Assembly: GCA_008000375.1 (NCBI GenBank)
Contig: SMOI01000260.1
Location: 1-45,201 of the forward strand
Length of the DNA: 45,201 nt
Direction: 5' to 3'
Source of the DNA: Poteriospumella lacustris
Lineage: Eukaryota; Sar; Chrysophyceae; Chromulinales; Dinobryaceae
Positions 10,693 through 24,100 of the stretch are shown here, piece by piece (the first letter of the stretch is position 1; every line of letters begins with the position of its first letter). Below the pieces are notes generated by a model, which did not search any database, was not told the origin of the DNA, and was given only the letters and a program-made list of their open reading frames with translations. The position numbers were made by a program, and so were the translations under genes.

Positions 10693-11272
10693 CGTTGCGG
10701 TGCAGGGCGTGCACCCGGTGTACCGAGGTCAAATCGCTAAGAGCGGCTGCCACAACTGCCAATATGCGAAGGCGGTGGCGCTTGCGGGTAGTGGACCTCT
10801 CGCAGCGGCGAAAATGAAATGGAAAGGCCCGTCGAGAGTCGCGACCGACGTCGCCGCGCTCGTCGCTGTCGCCGGCGGCGGAGCGTTTCGTTTGCGCCGC
10901 GACGCTGTGCGCGGAACACAGACTCTGGGCAAATCTGGGACATTTGGGGTGGTACACGCGTTCGTCGACGGTTGCGCAGTCGGAACAGATCGAGAGCCTT
11001 GTTATGGAGCCTGAGACCTCACCGCACACAACGGATCAACATCAACGTTCAAAGAACAGCTGCAAGCGGCGAGACGCGAGCGCCAAGCGACCCGCTCAAA
11101 GGAGGACGCTAAGTTAAGCGTAATATCATGAAACGGAGCCAAAGTAGCCGACGAATGGCGGTACCGCTCGCGGCGTCGGCGGCGTCGTCGGCGGCGGCGA
11201 CGAGTCGATCGGCGGCGGTGGCTCGTCGCGCCCTGGACCGGCACAATCGCATTGCAGTGCTGCCCACCAGCC
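10693..11272. other. intergenic region with a possible small Cys-rich ORF
   Basis: No confident gene. On the minus strand (about 11042-10900) a short frame has paired cysteines of zinc-finger type (ICSDC, then HPKC and SLC), described under findings. The rest is the promoter side of the membrane protein and of APRT. Confidence 0.4.
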
Positions 11273-11933
11273 ATGTCCACTTACGAGCAAGACGGCGCCG
11301 AGGCGCGGCGCATCGCCTCCGTCATCCCCTTCTACCCGTTCCACGGTGAGTCGCCTCCCCTCCCGGCGGCGCCGCCTTCGCCGCTCTAATCGCCGTCGTG
11401 CTGTAGGTATTGACAGATTCTATGACATCAGCGGCATGCTCAGTGACCCGGAGGCGTTCCAGCTCTGCATCGACATCTTCGTGCAGCGCTACCGCGACAT
11501 GGACATCGACTTCGTCGCGGGGCTCGACGCCCGCGGCTTCGTCCTGGGCCCCCCGATTGCGCTCGCGTTGAAGAAGCCGTTCGTGATGATCCGAAAGAAG
11601 GGCAAGCTGCCCAACGCAGTGACGGGCAGCGAGTACTTCAAGGAGTACAAGGAGGGCGGCCGCGTCGCCGGCGACGAGCTGTGCATGTCGCGCGCCGCGA
11701 CGGCGCCCGGCCAGCGCGCGCTCGTCATCGACGACTTGGTGGCCACGGGGGGCACGCTGATCGCCGCCTGCGACCTGCTCACGAGCGTCCAGGTGACCGT
11801 CGTCGAGTGCGCCTGCATGGTCGAGCTCAAGGCGCTGGGCGGCTACGAGCGCCTGCGCGCCAAGTACCCGGAGATGAAGGTGTGGGGCCTCATCAGCGAG
11901 GACGTCCTGACGCTCGCGGGCGACACCGCCTAA
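11273..11933 (+). CDS. APT: adenine phosphoribosyltransferase
   Basis: Two exons, 11273-11345 and 11407-11933, with a 61 bp intron. The spliced product is 199 residues. It converts adenine and PRPP to AMP plus pyrophosphate in purine salvage. The diagnostic PRPP-binding motif ALVIDDLVATGGTL is present with both acidic residues. The family's N-terminal dimer segment is also seen: IPFYPFHGIDRFYDISGML, made only after splicing, which supports the exon join. DFVAGLDARGFVLGPPIALA and KPFVMIRKKGKLP are the flexible-loop and base-pocket segments. An insertion (MSRAATAPGQR) sits before the PRPP motif in place of the usual shorter loop. The protein is probably cytosolic. Confidence 0.95.
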
Positions 11934-12000
11934 GGCGCAACACGCAAACGAAACTGCCAAAGTATTTAATTAAACTGCACACGCCGCCCGCCGCCCGCCG

Positions 12001-12118
12001 GTTGACCGACCGACCGACCGACCGACCGATTGACAGACAGACACACAGAGAGACAGGCGACCGACAGGCGACCGACAGGCGACCGACAGGCGGAGAGACA
12101 GAGAGACAGGAGAGGAGA
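12001..12118. repeat. CGAC and AGGCGACCGAC simple tandem repeats
   Basis: A CGAC/GACC tetranucleotide run (about 12003-12029) is followed by a GACAGACA stretch and by about four copies of an ACAGGCGACCG unit. It lies between the convergent 3' ends of APRT and the giant gene. Confidence 0.8.
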
Positions 12119-12162
12119 ACGAATCAAAGCGCCGCGAGGGCGAGAGACGGCCGCAGAGGCGG

Positions 12163-15100
12163 CTACTCGTTGAGGAAGAAGCGCGAGGCGGCGAGGTCGT
12201 AGAACGCCTCGGTGGGCGCGCCGTGGCCGGGCACGACGGCGATGAGGCCCAGCGCGTTGATCTGCCAAATGCTGCCGGGCTTTCCGCCGCCCGCGCCGGT
12301 GTCGTCCCAGATCTTCGTCGGCACCGTCTTCGTGGGCGCCGTCCAGGCGCGCGGCACGCAGCGCATGCAGCGCACGTCCGGCGGGTTCTCCGTCGTCGTC
12401 ACGTACATGCCCAGCGCCGCGAAGCCCTCGGGCGCCACCGCCTGCCACGCGTACAGCGACTTCTGCCCGCGCGCGAGGTGCCAGACCTGGCGGAACTTGA
12501 GCGGGTGCGGACAGACCTGGGCGATGACGGCCGCCGCGGTGCGCGCCTTGCCGAAGGACGACGCGTTGACGGTGACCTCGACGAGCTGGTAGCGCGCAGC
12601 GTGGTAGCCGCTCTTCAGCGGGTTGGACAGGCCCTTGGCGCCGTAGAGGCCGAGGCACAGGCGCAGCTTGCCCGACGAGGCGAGGAAGGACGTCTGCAGA
12701 CTGGGCGCCCAGACGGCGGCCTGCGCCACCGACTGCGTGCCCTGGCTGTCCCAGACCTCGACGAAGCCGGTGACGGGCTTCACCTTGACCTTGCTGTGCG
12801 CGAGGATGTCGTCCGTCACGACCACCTCGGCGGCCGCCGCGCCGCCCTTGGCGCCCGCGGCGAGGTCGACGAGCTCGGGCATCTCGTGCGGCGGCACCGT
12901 CTCGAAGTTCGACTCGGCGACGCCGACGGTGCGCGACTCGAGCTCGTCCTCGTCCTGCGCCGACTGGAACGCGCGCTTGAAGTCCTCGTAGCTCACGAGG
13001 CCCTCGTGGCTCACGGCGATGCGCCGCACGAGGTCGTGGATCTGCGGCGGCGTGAAGGCGACGCCGAGGAAGTCCATGCCGCCGTACAGCTCCGAGCAGC
13101 TGAGCAGTCCCGAGTGCGACGCGTTGAACACGCGGAACGCGTCGAAGAGCAGCAGGCCCTTGTCGGCCAGCGCCGTCTGCACGCGCGCGATGACGGCGCG
13201 GTGCTCGACGAGCTGCGTCTCGAGCTGCGTGCGGAACACGGTCGTGACGGGGAAGGCGCCGTCGAGCGCGATCTGGCGCCGCCGGCGGCACTGCCGCACC
13301 GCGTAGAAGAAGCGCTCGCGCGCGTCGGCGCGGTCGGCCTCGAGGACGCGCACGAGCACGAGGAGGCCGACGGCGTCGAAGTACGTGTCGCAGTTGAGGA
13401 AGCGGAAGCAGTTCACCATCGCCGCGTGCTGGTGCACCAGCGCCGCGGGCGTCACCGTCGAGCGCGGCGTGCGCTCCAGCGGCAGCGCCGAGTAGTCGCA
13501 GAGGAAGTGCAGCGCCGCGTCGACGTCCTGCGCCGCGCGCCGCGCCGCGCCGGAGACGGCGGCGAGGCTCTCGTTGGTCATGCGCGCGTGCAGGTAGCCG
13601 CGGAAGTGCTCGGCCTCCTCGAGGCTCAGCAGCGTGTAGAAGGTGCCCGACTGCGAGCGGAACTGCGCCGCGAGGTCGCGCACGACCTCTTTGAACACGC
13701 CGAAGGTGAAGCCGCCCTTCGCCGCGAGCAGCTCGCGGTACTTGGCGGCCAGCGGCGCGGCGAGGCCCGGGTCGACGCCCATGACGCCGAGCACGCGCGA
13801 CACGTCGTCGGGCGAGAGCAGCCCGTCGTCGTCCACGTCGAACATCGAGAAGCAGCGCAGCAGCTGCGCCTCCTGCTCCGCGCTGAACGCGGCGACGCTG
13901 CCGCTGCCGGCGCCGGCGCCTGCCGCGGCGCCGGCGCCTCCGCCACTGCCGCCGAGCGCCACGGCGCCGCCGATGGCCGCGAAGAGCGACGAGGCGCTGG
14001 AGGCGGCCTGCGCGAGGCCGGCGCCGAGGCCGCCCTGCGCCGCGTGCAGGAAGGGCGTGTGCTCCAGCACCATCACGACGTTCTTCAGGCGCCGCGGGCT
14101 GCGGCTCAGCGTCCACTGCAGCTGGAAGTGGTTGCGCGACACGCTGAGGAAGTCGGGGAAGCGCAGCGTGTCGTTGGCCTTCGTCAGGTTCTGGTACACG
14201 GCGAACTGCGCGAGCGGGTAGAAGCCGGTCTGGCCCTTGGCGGGCGCGAAGGCGAGCTGCTCGACGCCCCAGGCGACGGGGTCCTCGTCGTCGCGCAGGT
14301 ACTTCTGCCGCGCGAACTCCTCCTCCTCGAGCTCGTCCACCTTCTCCTCCTCCTTCTCCTTCTCCTTCTCCTGCTCCTGCTCCTGTTCCTGCTCCTGCTC
14401 CTGCTCCTGCACCTGCTCGCGGTTGAAGGCCTGCTCCTCCGCCGCGTCCGCCGACGTCGTCACCGCCTCCGCCATCGACACCGCCGCCGCGGCGGCTGCG
14501 GCTGCGGCGGCGGCTGCGGCGGTCGGCTTCAGCGCCGCGGCGCGCAGCGCGTCGGTCTTGGCCTCCTCGTCGCGGATGAGCGCGAGCAGGCGCGTGGCGG
14601 TGGCGCGGTCGGCCTCGGCCTGGCTCAGGAGGTCGGCGTGCGCGCCGATGAGGCGCTGGATCTTGTCGCTGTAGCGCACGTCGGCGGGGATGCCGTTCTC
14701 GATCTCGAAGTCGACGCGCTCGCGGAAAACCTGCAGCGCGCGCGCGGTCTGCGGCGCGCGCTCGCCCTGGTCGATGTCGGCGCAGTGCGCGCGCAGCGTG
14801 GCGAAGGAGGTTTTGCGCCAAATGTTGGCGACGTTCTGCTCGCAGAGCAGCGAGAACTGGACGCTGTCCACGCGCATGCTGTTCAGCACCAGCCACGCCA
14901 CCACGTCGCGCAGGAACTGCTCGTGCTGCGCGCGGTCGGCGAAGCGCAGCGCCTCGAGCGAGGCGCTGGCGGCGGGCGGGCGGCCCGTGGCGCCGAGGGC
15001 GACGTTCTTCGCGACGAGGTCGAGCACCTCGGGCGTGACGACGAGGTGGATCGTCTGGCCCTTGCCGATGCCGCGCATCCGGAACGCGCCCTGCGCGTAG

Positions 15101-18100
15101 TCGCGGAAGACCATGTCCTTGCCGAGCGTGAGGGCGGCGCGCGCGTCCACGGCCTGCTTGATGTCCATGCCCGTCGTGTGCACGTGGTCGTAGAAGGAGA
15201 AGCGCTCGCCGTGCGCGAGGCCGCAGTCCGCCAGCTTCACGACCTTGCGGCCCTTGCGCAGCAGCACCATCTGGCGGTCGTACTCGTCGAGGAACACGAC
15301 GCCGCGCAGGCCGCGCAGCCCCGCGCTCAGCAGGTAGTCGGCCACCTGGCGGTTCGTGAGGCCCGTGATCAGCGCGCCCGTGTCGATGAGCGCGAGGAAC
15401 GGCGGTTCCGCCGTCGCGATCTGGTCGAGCACGCGGCGCGCGTCCCACGGCGCCGCCACCGGCTGCACCTGCACCACCTCGGGCGAGGTGAGGTAGTGCA
15501 CCACGCGGCCGTCGGAGCCGCGCTCGTAGTGGCACTGGCCCAGCTCCAGCGGCAGAATGTCCGACGGCGTCCCCGAGAAGCCGATTTTGCGGCCGAAGAG
15601 CAGGTCGCCGCCCAGCTCCTGGCCGCAGGCGCTGAGCTTGAGGCCCTGGTAGGCCAGCACCTCGGGGAAGACCAGGTCGTTCAGGTAGTACATCACCGCG
15701 TGCGGCAGCTTGCGCAGCAGCGGGAACAGCACGTTGAACTGCTCGCGGTCCTGCGTGTCCACGAGCTGCAGCGGCCAGACGAGGTCGTCGTCCAGCGCGA
15801 AGATCTGCCCGAACACCGACCGCCGCCCCTGCGCGCCGCCCTTCGCGCTGCCCGCGCCGCCGCCTGCGACGCCGCCTGCGACGCTGCCGCTACCACTGCC
15901 GCTACCACTGCCGCTGCCATTGGCGGTGGCGGTGGCGGTGCCGTTGCCGGCGGCGGCGGCGGCGACGCCGGGCAGCGAGACGGTGTACTGCGCCGCCTTG
16001 CGCTTGGGCTTGGGCCGCTTCTTGGAGCCGCGCACGCCGCGGCCGCAGGTGAGCACCCAGTGCTCGAACTTCTGGTAGGCCGGGCGGTCCTTGAAGGGGC
16101 CGCCCTCGTCGTCGAGGCACTCGCGCAGCTGGCGCAGCAGCAGGTAGAAGTCCTTGGGCCGCAGCCCCTCGTAGCGGTACGCGAGGATCGTCAGCCCGAT
16201 GAGCACGTCCGGGTGCGCGAACTCGGAGGCGCGGCTGGGCACGTCCTTGGCCACGAAGGGCACGGCCACGAGCTTGCGCGACGTGGGGATGCGCACGCCG
16301 TCCTCCTCGAGCAGCTTCAGGTCGTGCGGCTGCAGCAGTCCGTAGTGCACGCGGTTGACCTTCGCGAGCACGAAGGGCAGGTAGCTGTGCAGCCAGTCGT
16401 GGCCCAGGTTCAGCATCTTCACGTGCTCGTCGTGCAGGTGCTGCTGGATGCGCTGCGTCAGCGCCGCGCCGCACTTGTTGCCGCGCGCCAGGAACAGCAG
16501 CAGCTCCTCGTCCGTCAGCGCCGGCACCTTGCGCGCGCGCAGCCACAGCGCCAGCCACCGCGCGAGGATATCGCGCAGATGCGAGCTGCGCCACGAGACA
16601 CACACGAGACACACACGAGACACGACACAGCAGCGGTGAGACACACACGAGACACAGCAGCGGTGAGACACAGCGCGACACGTACTGGTAGAAGTCTTTG
16701 GAGAGCAGCGTCAGGTGCGGCGACTGCTGCAGGTAGAACTTCGAGAAGCCGAGCTCGACGGCGTTCTTCAGCTCCTCGAGGATCGCCACTGCCGCCGACG
16801 AGACACAGGCGCGACACAGGTGAGACACACACGACACGACACAGGTGAGACACAGGGGCGAGACACACAAGACAGAGGCGCGACACGTACCGGCGGCTTT
16901 GGAGTCGGAGACGTCGGAGAGGATGGGCACGTTGCAGACGCCGAAGAGCGCGTCGAGCAGGTGGCTGGGCAGCGACCAGCGCAGGCCGTTGCCGGCGCGC
17001 GAGCGGGTGAAGTCGAGCGGCTCCTTGAGGCCGAGCGGCCAGTTGAGCTCGGACTTGAGCGGGTGCAGCAGGGTGTCGACCTCGTCCATGATTTCGACGG
17101 CCTCGCGGAAGATGCCGAAGATGCGCTCGCACAGCCGCAGCTGGCGCCGCGCGTCCTCGATCTGCTCGAAGCTCATCTCGCCCGCCGACGGGTTCAGGCG
17201 CGCGCCCATGCCCAGCAGGCCGCGCACCTTGGACAGCAGCTGCAGCGACTCCACCGCCTTCTTCTCGCGGCGCTCGAGCTGCAGCGACTTCTGGCGCGCG
17301 AGGTTGTGGCAGAGCTCGAGGAACTTGAGCAGGAACGACTTGACGGCCGACGGCGTCGACACGACCACCGCGCGCGTCGCGCGGGCCACCTCGAGCTTCG
17401 CGACGAGCTGCGGCGTGACGGCCTGCTGCCGGTCGAAGGCGAAGGTGAACACGGCCTTCGTCACGCACAGGCTGAAGCGCTCGCGCAGCACCGACGCGGA
17501 GAACTCGAGCAGCGCGGGCGGCACCACCTCGAGCACCAGCGCGCGCTCCGAGGCCAGCAGCATCGCGAGCAGCGGCCCCACGACCGTCGTCTTGCCCGCG
17601 CCCATGATCATCTGGTGGCAGGCCGAGCGGCCCTCGGCCATGTCGCGCAGCAGCTGCCGCACCAGCGTCACCTGCGACGGCCGCAGCGTCAGGCCGTGGC
17701 AGAACTCGAAGAGCAGGAAGCGCGGGTCCACCTCCACCGTCGTGCGGCCCTGCGGCGCCGTCGCGTCGCGGCAGAAGTTGCGCGGCATCGCGACCGTCGC
17801 GCCCAGCAGCTCGCTCGTCGCCAGCAGCTCCTTCACGAGGCCGTCGCGGCGCTGCGTCTCCGCCGCCGGCGTCGCCTGCAGCTGCGCGAGCGTCCGCAGC
17901 GCGCCGCGCAGCTGCGCGAGCACGACGTTGGCCTGCGAGATGCGCGAGAACACGAGCATCAGCAGCAGCGTCGCCGTCTGCGCCGCCGCGACGTCCTCGC
18001 GCGTCAAAAACGGGTTGCAGCGGTGCAGGTCGGCGCTCGTGTCCGTCGAGGCCGCCGCCGCCGCCAAAAAGTCGAACGTCTGCGACACACACGACACACA

Positions 18101-21100
18101 CACACGACACACAGTTGAGACACAGAGAGAGGGGCGCGACACAGGTGAGACACACACGAGACACAGTCACGACACGCGCGACACAGTCACGACACAGGCG
18201 GGACACGTACCAGGAAGAGCTCGGCGCCCGACTGCTGCGCGAAGATGTGCGCGAGGGCGACGTCCTGGCGCGCGAAGGCGGCGTGGCGGCCGTTGACGAA
18301 GGCGACGAGCTGCTTCATCGCCGCGACGGCGAAGGCGGCGTCGGCGTCGCGCAGCGTCTCGACGCTGCGCTGCAGCGCCGTGAGCGTCGCCAGCGCCGCG
18401 GCCGCGTCGAGCGCGTGCAGCTGCTGCGCGTCGAGCGGCAGCGCGACGAGGTGCGCGACGTGCGTCTGCGCGGCGTCGGCGTAGAAGTCGGCGACGTCGC
18501 CCTCGAGGCGCGCGAGCGACGTGCGCGCGACGTGCGAGCGCGACGCGGGGTGCTGCAGCACGGCGAGGCGGCCCGCGTCGCGCGCGCCGACGTAGCGGCG
18601 CTGCTCGTCGGGCGACAGGTGGCGCACGGCGGCGGCGATGGCGCCGACCATCAGCGGCGCCGTCGTCAGCGTCGCCAGGTCCGCGTCGCTCAGGTGCTGC
18701 GCGAACAGCGGCAGCGCGTCGCGCGGCACCGCGGCCAGCGACACGTCGCGCTGCAGACACGCGTAGTCGCGCACGGCGGGGCGGAACCAGCGCCGGCCCT
18801 CGACGTAGTCGGCGCAGTCGGCGACGGCGGGCGACGCGACGAGCACCGCCGGCGGCGTGTACAGCCGCGGCAGCACCGGCCGCAGGCGCGACAGGTCGAT
18901 CTCGGCGCGGTGCGCGCGCAGGTGGGCGGCGACGGCCTTCAGGTGGCTCTGGAACACGTCGAGGCCGGCGAACGTGGGCAGCTTCAGGCGGCGCTCGTCC
19001 TTGAACGGCGGCAGCGTCGCCGCCAGCTGCGGGTGCGTCTCCATCACGCGCAGCACGAGGCGCTGCAGCCCCGTGACGTAGCCGTCGGGCAGCAGGTGCA
19101 GCAGCACCGAGGCCAGCGCCATGGGCCGGTCGGCGTCGGGGATCAGCGTCGAGGGCAGCGCGCCGCCCATCAGCTCGTAGAGCAGGAAGAAGCCCACGTT
19201 CTTCTCCTTCGCCAGCGCCTTGCCCAGGAAGGCCATGCAGTCCTGGCCGAACACGGGCTCGGGCTTCGTGTACTTGACGATGGCGAGGCGCTGCAGCACC
19301 GCCTTGAACGTCGGCCGGTCCACGTCCGTCAGCGCGTCGAAGTCGAGCGCCTCGGCGTCGTAGGGCTCGGCCGTCACGTACGGCGGGTACAGCGGCGTGA
19401 AGCTGCGGCCGCCGCCCTTCACGGCGCCGGCGCCCTTCGCACCGCCCGCGGGGCCGCGGAAGACCGAGTCGAAGGCGGCGTTCATGATGCGCTCGCGGTT
19501 GACGACGGCGAGCGGCCGGTTGGCGCGGTCGCCGACGCGGCCGAGCACGAAGAGCTCCTCGTCGGCGGTGAGGCGGCAGGCGGCCGACACGAGGCGCGCC
19601 TTGGCGGCGTAGTCGGCGAGGTCGTCCTCGACGCCCGGCGGCGGCGCCATGAAGTCGCTGCAGCCGAAGGACACGAAGAAGAGCTTCAGGCGACACGCCG
19701 CCGCGTCCACCAGCAGCCGGTCGCGGATCGTCACGACGACGTCGTAGAGCTGCGCCTCCTGCGGCGACAGCGGCCGGTCGCAGACGCAGCCGCCGATGAG
19801 CGCGAAGGCCTCGGCGTACTGCTGCGTGAGCAGGTAGAGCGCGAGCAGGTGGAACGTGGCGGCGATGGAGCGCGACTGCAGCCGCGCGCCGGAGATGTGC
19901 ACGGGGAAGAGGAAGACGGTGTTCTCGCCGCAGGCCGCGATCCAGTCGCGCTCGTTGTGCGTCAGCACGAGCTTGAACGCGGGCGAGCGGCGCCGGATGC
20001 GGAACTGGCCGGGCCGCGCCAGCGCCGACATCAGCACCACCGTCTCGCCCAGCTCGTTGCGCAGGAGCACCGCCGTCGGCAGCCGCTCGACGAGCGCGCG
20101 CAGCTCGCGGTTCCACGAGAGGTCGGCGAGGAAGAAGCCCGGCTGCTCCGCCACGTAGAAGCGCACCTCGTCGCCCACGCGGCGCTTGCGGAACGTGAGG
20201 CGCAGCCGCGGCAGCTCGACGACGTCGACGGTGGGCGTCGGCGCCGCGCGGCCGTCGGCGTCCAGCGCGTGCCAGAGCAGCAGGTGCGAGCACGCCTCCA
20301 GCCGCAGCAGCGTGCGCACGAGCGCGTGCGTCGCGGGCTCGCCGCGGCCGTTGTAGCGCGCGCAGATCGCGTGCAGCGCGTCGGGCTCGTGCGGCCGCGC
20401 GTCGCCGTGCGCGTTGAGCACCGCGTGCACGCTCAGCAGCTGCAGGCGCGCGCCGCTCGCGCAGCTGTCGCGGCCGTCCTCCTCGAGCTCGACGCGCGTC
20501 ACCGACGCGAACGCGCCGCTGAAGCCGAAGCCGGAGCCGTCCGCCGCGCCAAACTTGCGCAGCGCCACGTCGAGGCGCGACGGCGGAAAGAACGAGTCGC
20601 CGCCGCGGCGCAGCAGGCGGCCCTCGACGCCGTCGTCCTCGCGCTGCCAGAACTGGTGCGCGTCCACGAGGCAGTCGGGCAGCGCGCCGCGGAAGAGCCG
20701 CGCGGGGAGGAAGCTCAGCTGCTGCGCCGCGCCGGCGTCCTGCTCGCGGTAGCGCAGCACGACCACCGACGGGCCCGGCGCGTGCGGCGTCGTGGGGTCG
20801 CCGCCGCAGAGCGCCAGGTCGTTGCCCAGCGGCACGGCGGTCGTCGGCAGCCCGTGCAGCGAGAACTGCGGCGCCGTCGTGAACACGAGCGAGCGGTACC
20901 AGCGGCGGCCGTACTCGACCACGTTGAACACTTCGAGCGCGCGCGGGTAGCGCCGCACGACGAGCTCCTTCAGCGTGCGGCCCTCGAGCGAGCTCTGCGC
21001 CGCGTCCTTCGCGCTGCCGCCGCCGCCGCCGCCGCCGGTGGCGGAGCCGGGCGCCGCGGACGGCGGCGCCCCGTCGCGGGCGGGCGGCGCCCAGTGGGCG

Positions 21101-24100
21101 TAGTAGACGGCGACGTCGCCCTTCGCGGCGTCCTTGGGCCCCACGAAGAGCTCGGCGCCCGGCAGGATCTTCTCGAGCCACGCGTCCACCAGCTGCCGCG
21201 CCCACTCGGGCTCGGCCGCGCCGTACGCGAGGCGCGAGCCGTGCGCCGGCACGCGCGAGTCGGCGTCGACCCAGAACTGCACGTCGTGCTGCAGCCCCAC
21301 GAGGCGCAGCCACTTGCGGCGCGGCAGGTGCTGCACCTCGGCGCACTGGATCACGTCGCCGTGCGGCAGCGCGTCGAAGACGCAGGCGAAGTCCTCGTCC
21401 TCGAGGATCTCGGCGTCCAGCGGCTGCGTCACGTGCTTCTTGATCGTGAACTCGCCGAGCTGCACGTTGATCTCGGTGCTGACCGCCAGCGTGGTCACCT
21501 CGCGCAGCCACGCCTCGAAGGACACGCGCGCCTCTTTGCTCAGCTTCGCCTCGAACAGCGCCGGGTCGTACTCGTTGGCCGGCACGAAGCGGCCGCGGAA
21601 GTGCACGCCGGCCTGCTCAATCGACAGCCAGCGGCGCTCGGCGGCGGCCGCGGCGCGCGCGGCGTCGGCGGCGTCAGAGTCGGCGCCGGCGGAGGCGTCG
21701 GCCTCCTCGACCATCTCGACGAGCGAGTTCATGATCTCGTTGGCCGCCTCGGGCTGCGCCGTGAGCCAGTCGAGCAGCTTGCGGCGGTTGAGCTGGAAGA
21801 GGCCGAAGAGCTCGATCTGCGGGATGCCCAGGTCCACGGCCACCTCCTCGTCGTCCTTGCGCGACTTGTAGCGGCCGGCGGCGTCGCGCTCGCGCTCGTC
21901 GAGGTCGAGGCTGTAGCGGTAGTTGTTGAAGAGGAAGATCTGGCACGCCAGCATCGCGAACACCGCCGTCGCGTCCAGCTGCGCCGCCTCCACGTTGCGG
22001 TAGAGGTACGCGAGGTGCGCGTGCAGCTTGCAGGCGACCAGCACCTGGCCGTCGTCCTTCGCGTGTTTGATCCAGCGCGCCAGCACCTTGAACACCTGGT
22101 CGTTCAGCGTCGCGCGCATCTTGCGCTGGCAGTCGAGCGCCTGCGCCAGCGTCTCCTCCGAGCACTGCAGGCCGCGCACGTCGCCGAGCGCCGCCGCGCC
22201 GAAGCAGCGCGCGTCGTCGGCGAGGACGGCGGCGTGCTGCTGGCGGTGGCGCACGAGGAAGAGGATGTAGGCCTCGACCTTGACCACGAGGCGCAGCGTG
22301 TAGAGGATGGACTCGGACAGCGCGCTGTACTTGCCCGTGTCCATGTCCAGCACGCGCTCGAGCATCGTCGCGATGCAGTTGAGCACGATCGCCGGCGACA
22401 TCGTCAGCTCGTTGAAGAGCAGCCCCGCGGGCGAGCACAGGTGGTCGCGCGACTCGGCCGGCACGCGCGTCGCCACCGCCTTCTCCGGCGCCTCCTGCCA
22501 CTGGCTCGGCTCGAAGAGCGCCGCGTCCAGCACCTCCTGCAGCGCCGGTGTGCGCAGCGCCTTGAGGCGCACCTCGTTGGCGAAGAAGGTGAGCAGCAGC
22601 GGGATGCGCAGGTAGGGCGCCGTGAGGTACTGCAGCATCAGCTCGCAGTCCTTGGCGCCCAGCGTCCCGTCGAAGTCGGGCAGCTTCGCCACGTGGAGGA
22701 TGTCGTCCTCCGTGTCCACGCGCTCGCCCAGCAGGATGCTCGGGTTGGCCTGCGACGGCAGCGACCGCGGCGTGCGCCCGCGCAGCCCGATGTAGCGCAG
22801 GATCTTGCGGAAGAAGCCCTTGCGCGTGGCCGCCCGCACCTGCTCCTCCTCCACCGAGCCGCCGCCGCCGCCGCCCGGCGCCAGCTGGACGCAGTCGAGC
22901 GCGCGGTTGAAGCCGCGCACGACGTAGCGGTCGTCCTCGAAGCTCCAGTTGAGCGCGGCCTCCTCGGGCGTCCAGGCGCGCAGCTCGGGCAGCTGGTCGG
23001 AGCTGGGCGCCATGACGAGTTTGAAGAGGAAGACGATGTCGCGGAAGAAGCCGATCTCGGGGTAGTGGTCCAGCAGGTTGCGGTTGGCGCCCGTGAGGTA
23101 CGCCTTCTCGACGCCGCGCTGGAAGCCCATCTGCAGACACAGCTGGTCGACGAACTTGCGGTCGGCGGGCTGCACCTCGTTGGACTCCTGGAAGCGGAAC
23201 AGCAGGTTGTCGCGCGGCACGAGGCGCTGCAGGTCGCGGTGGTAGTCGAGGATGAGCGTGCGCGCCGCGGCGGCCTCGGGCGCCACGAACTTGAGGTACT
23301 CGGACTCCTCCGCGAAGCTGCCGAGGTCGAAGCCGAAGGGCCGCACGGGCCCCGGCGCCGCGCCCGAGTAGTGCAGCGAGGACTGCGCGGGGATGTCGCA
23401 GGCCGCCGTGCGCATGACCGCGTCGCAGACGGTCGCGATGGCGGCGAAGACGAGCATCCGCGCCGCGTCGGCCGAGCGCGTGATCTTGATCGACAGCGAC
23501 GCCGTCGCGAAGTGCCGCGCCAGCATGTTCAGCAGCCGCAGCAGATCCGCCTGCGTCTCGTAGCGCATCGGGCGGCTGTGCCAGAAGCACTTCTGCGCGC
23601 GCAGCGGGTGCGCGTGGCCCAGCGGCAGCGGCACGACGCGCACGAAGAGGTGCTCGATGAGGCAGAAGCGCAGCGTGTACGAGTTGCGCACGAGGTCGCG
23701 CTGGTTCGACAGCAGCACGCAGAGGTTGAGGCAGTGGCGCATCGCCTGCGCCAGCGACGCGAAGTCGCTGACGGCGTCGGGCACCAGCGTCATCTCGACG
23801 GGCCGCACGATCGGCGGCGGCGGCGCCACGCCCGCCAGCTTCTCGACGGACACGTCGCGGCGGAAGCGGCCCCACAGGTCGAGCTCGGCGCAGTCGACGC
23901 ACTCGACCTCGGCGCGCCGCGCGAGCTGCGGCAGATCGTAGCCCGCGTCGCTGACGAGGCGCAGGCGCCGCGTCGTCGCCTCGTGCAGCTGCTGCACGCG
24001 CAGCAGCGTGTCGTGGTAGCGGCCGGTGCCGAGGCTCGCGACGTCGGCCGCCGTGTCGCACAGGTCGCGCGCGACGAGGTCGACGACGAGGCGGCCGTAG

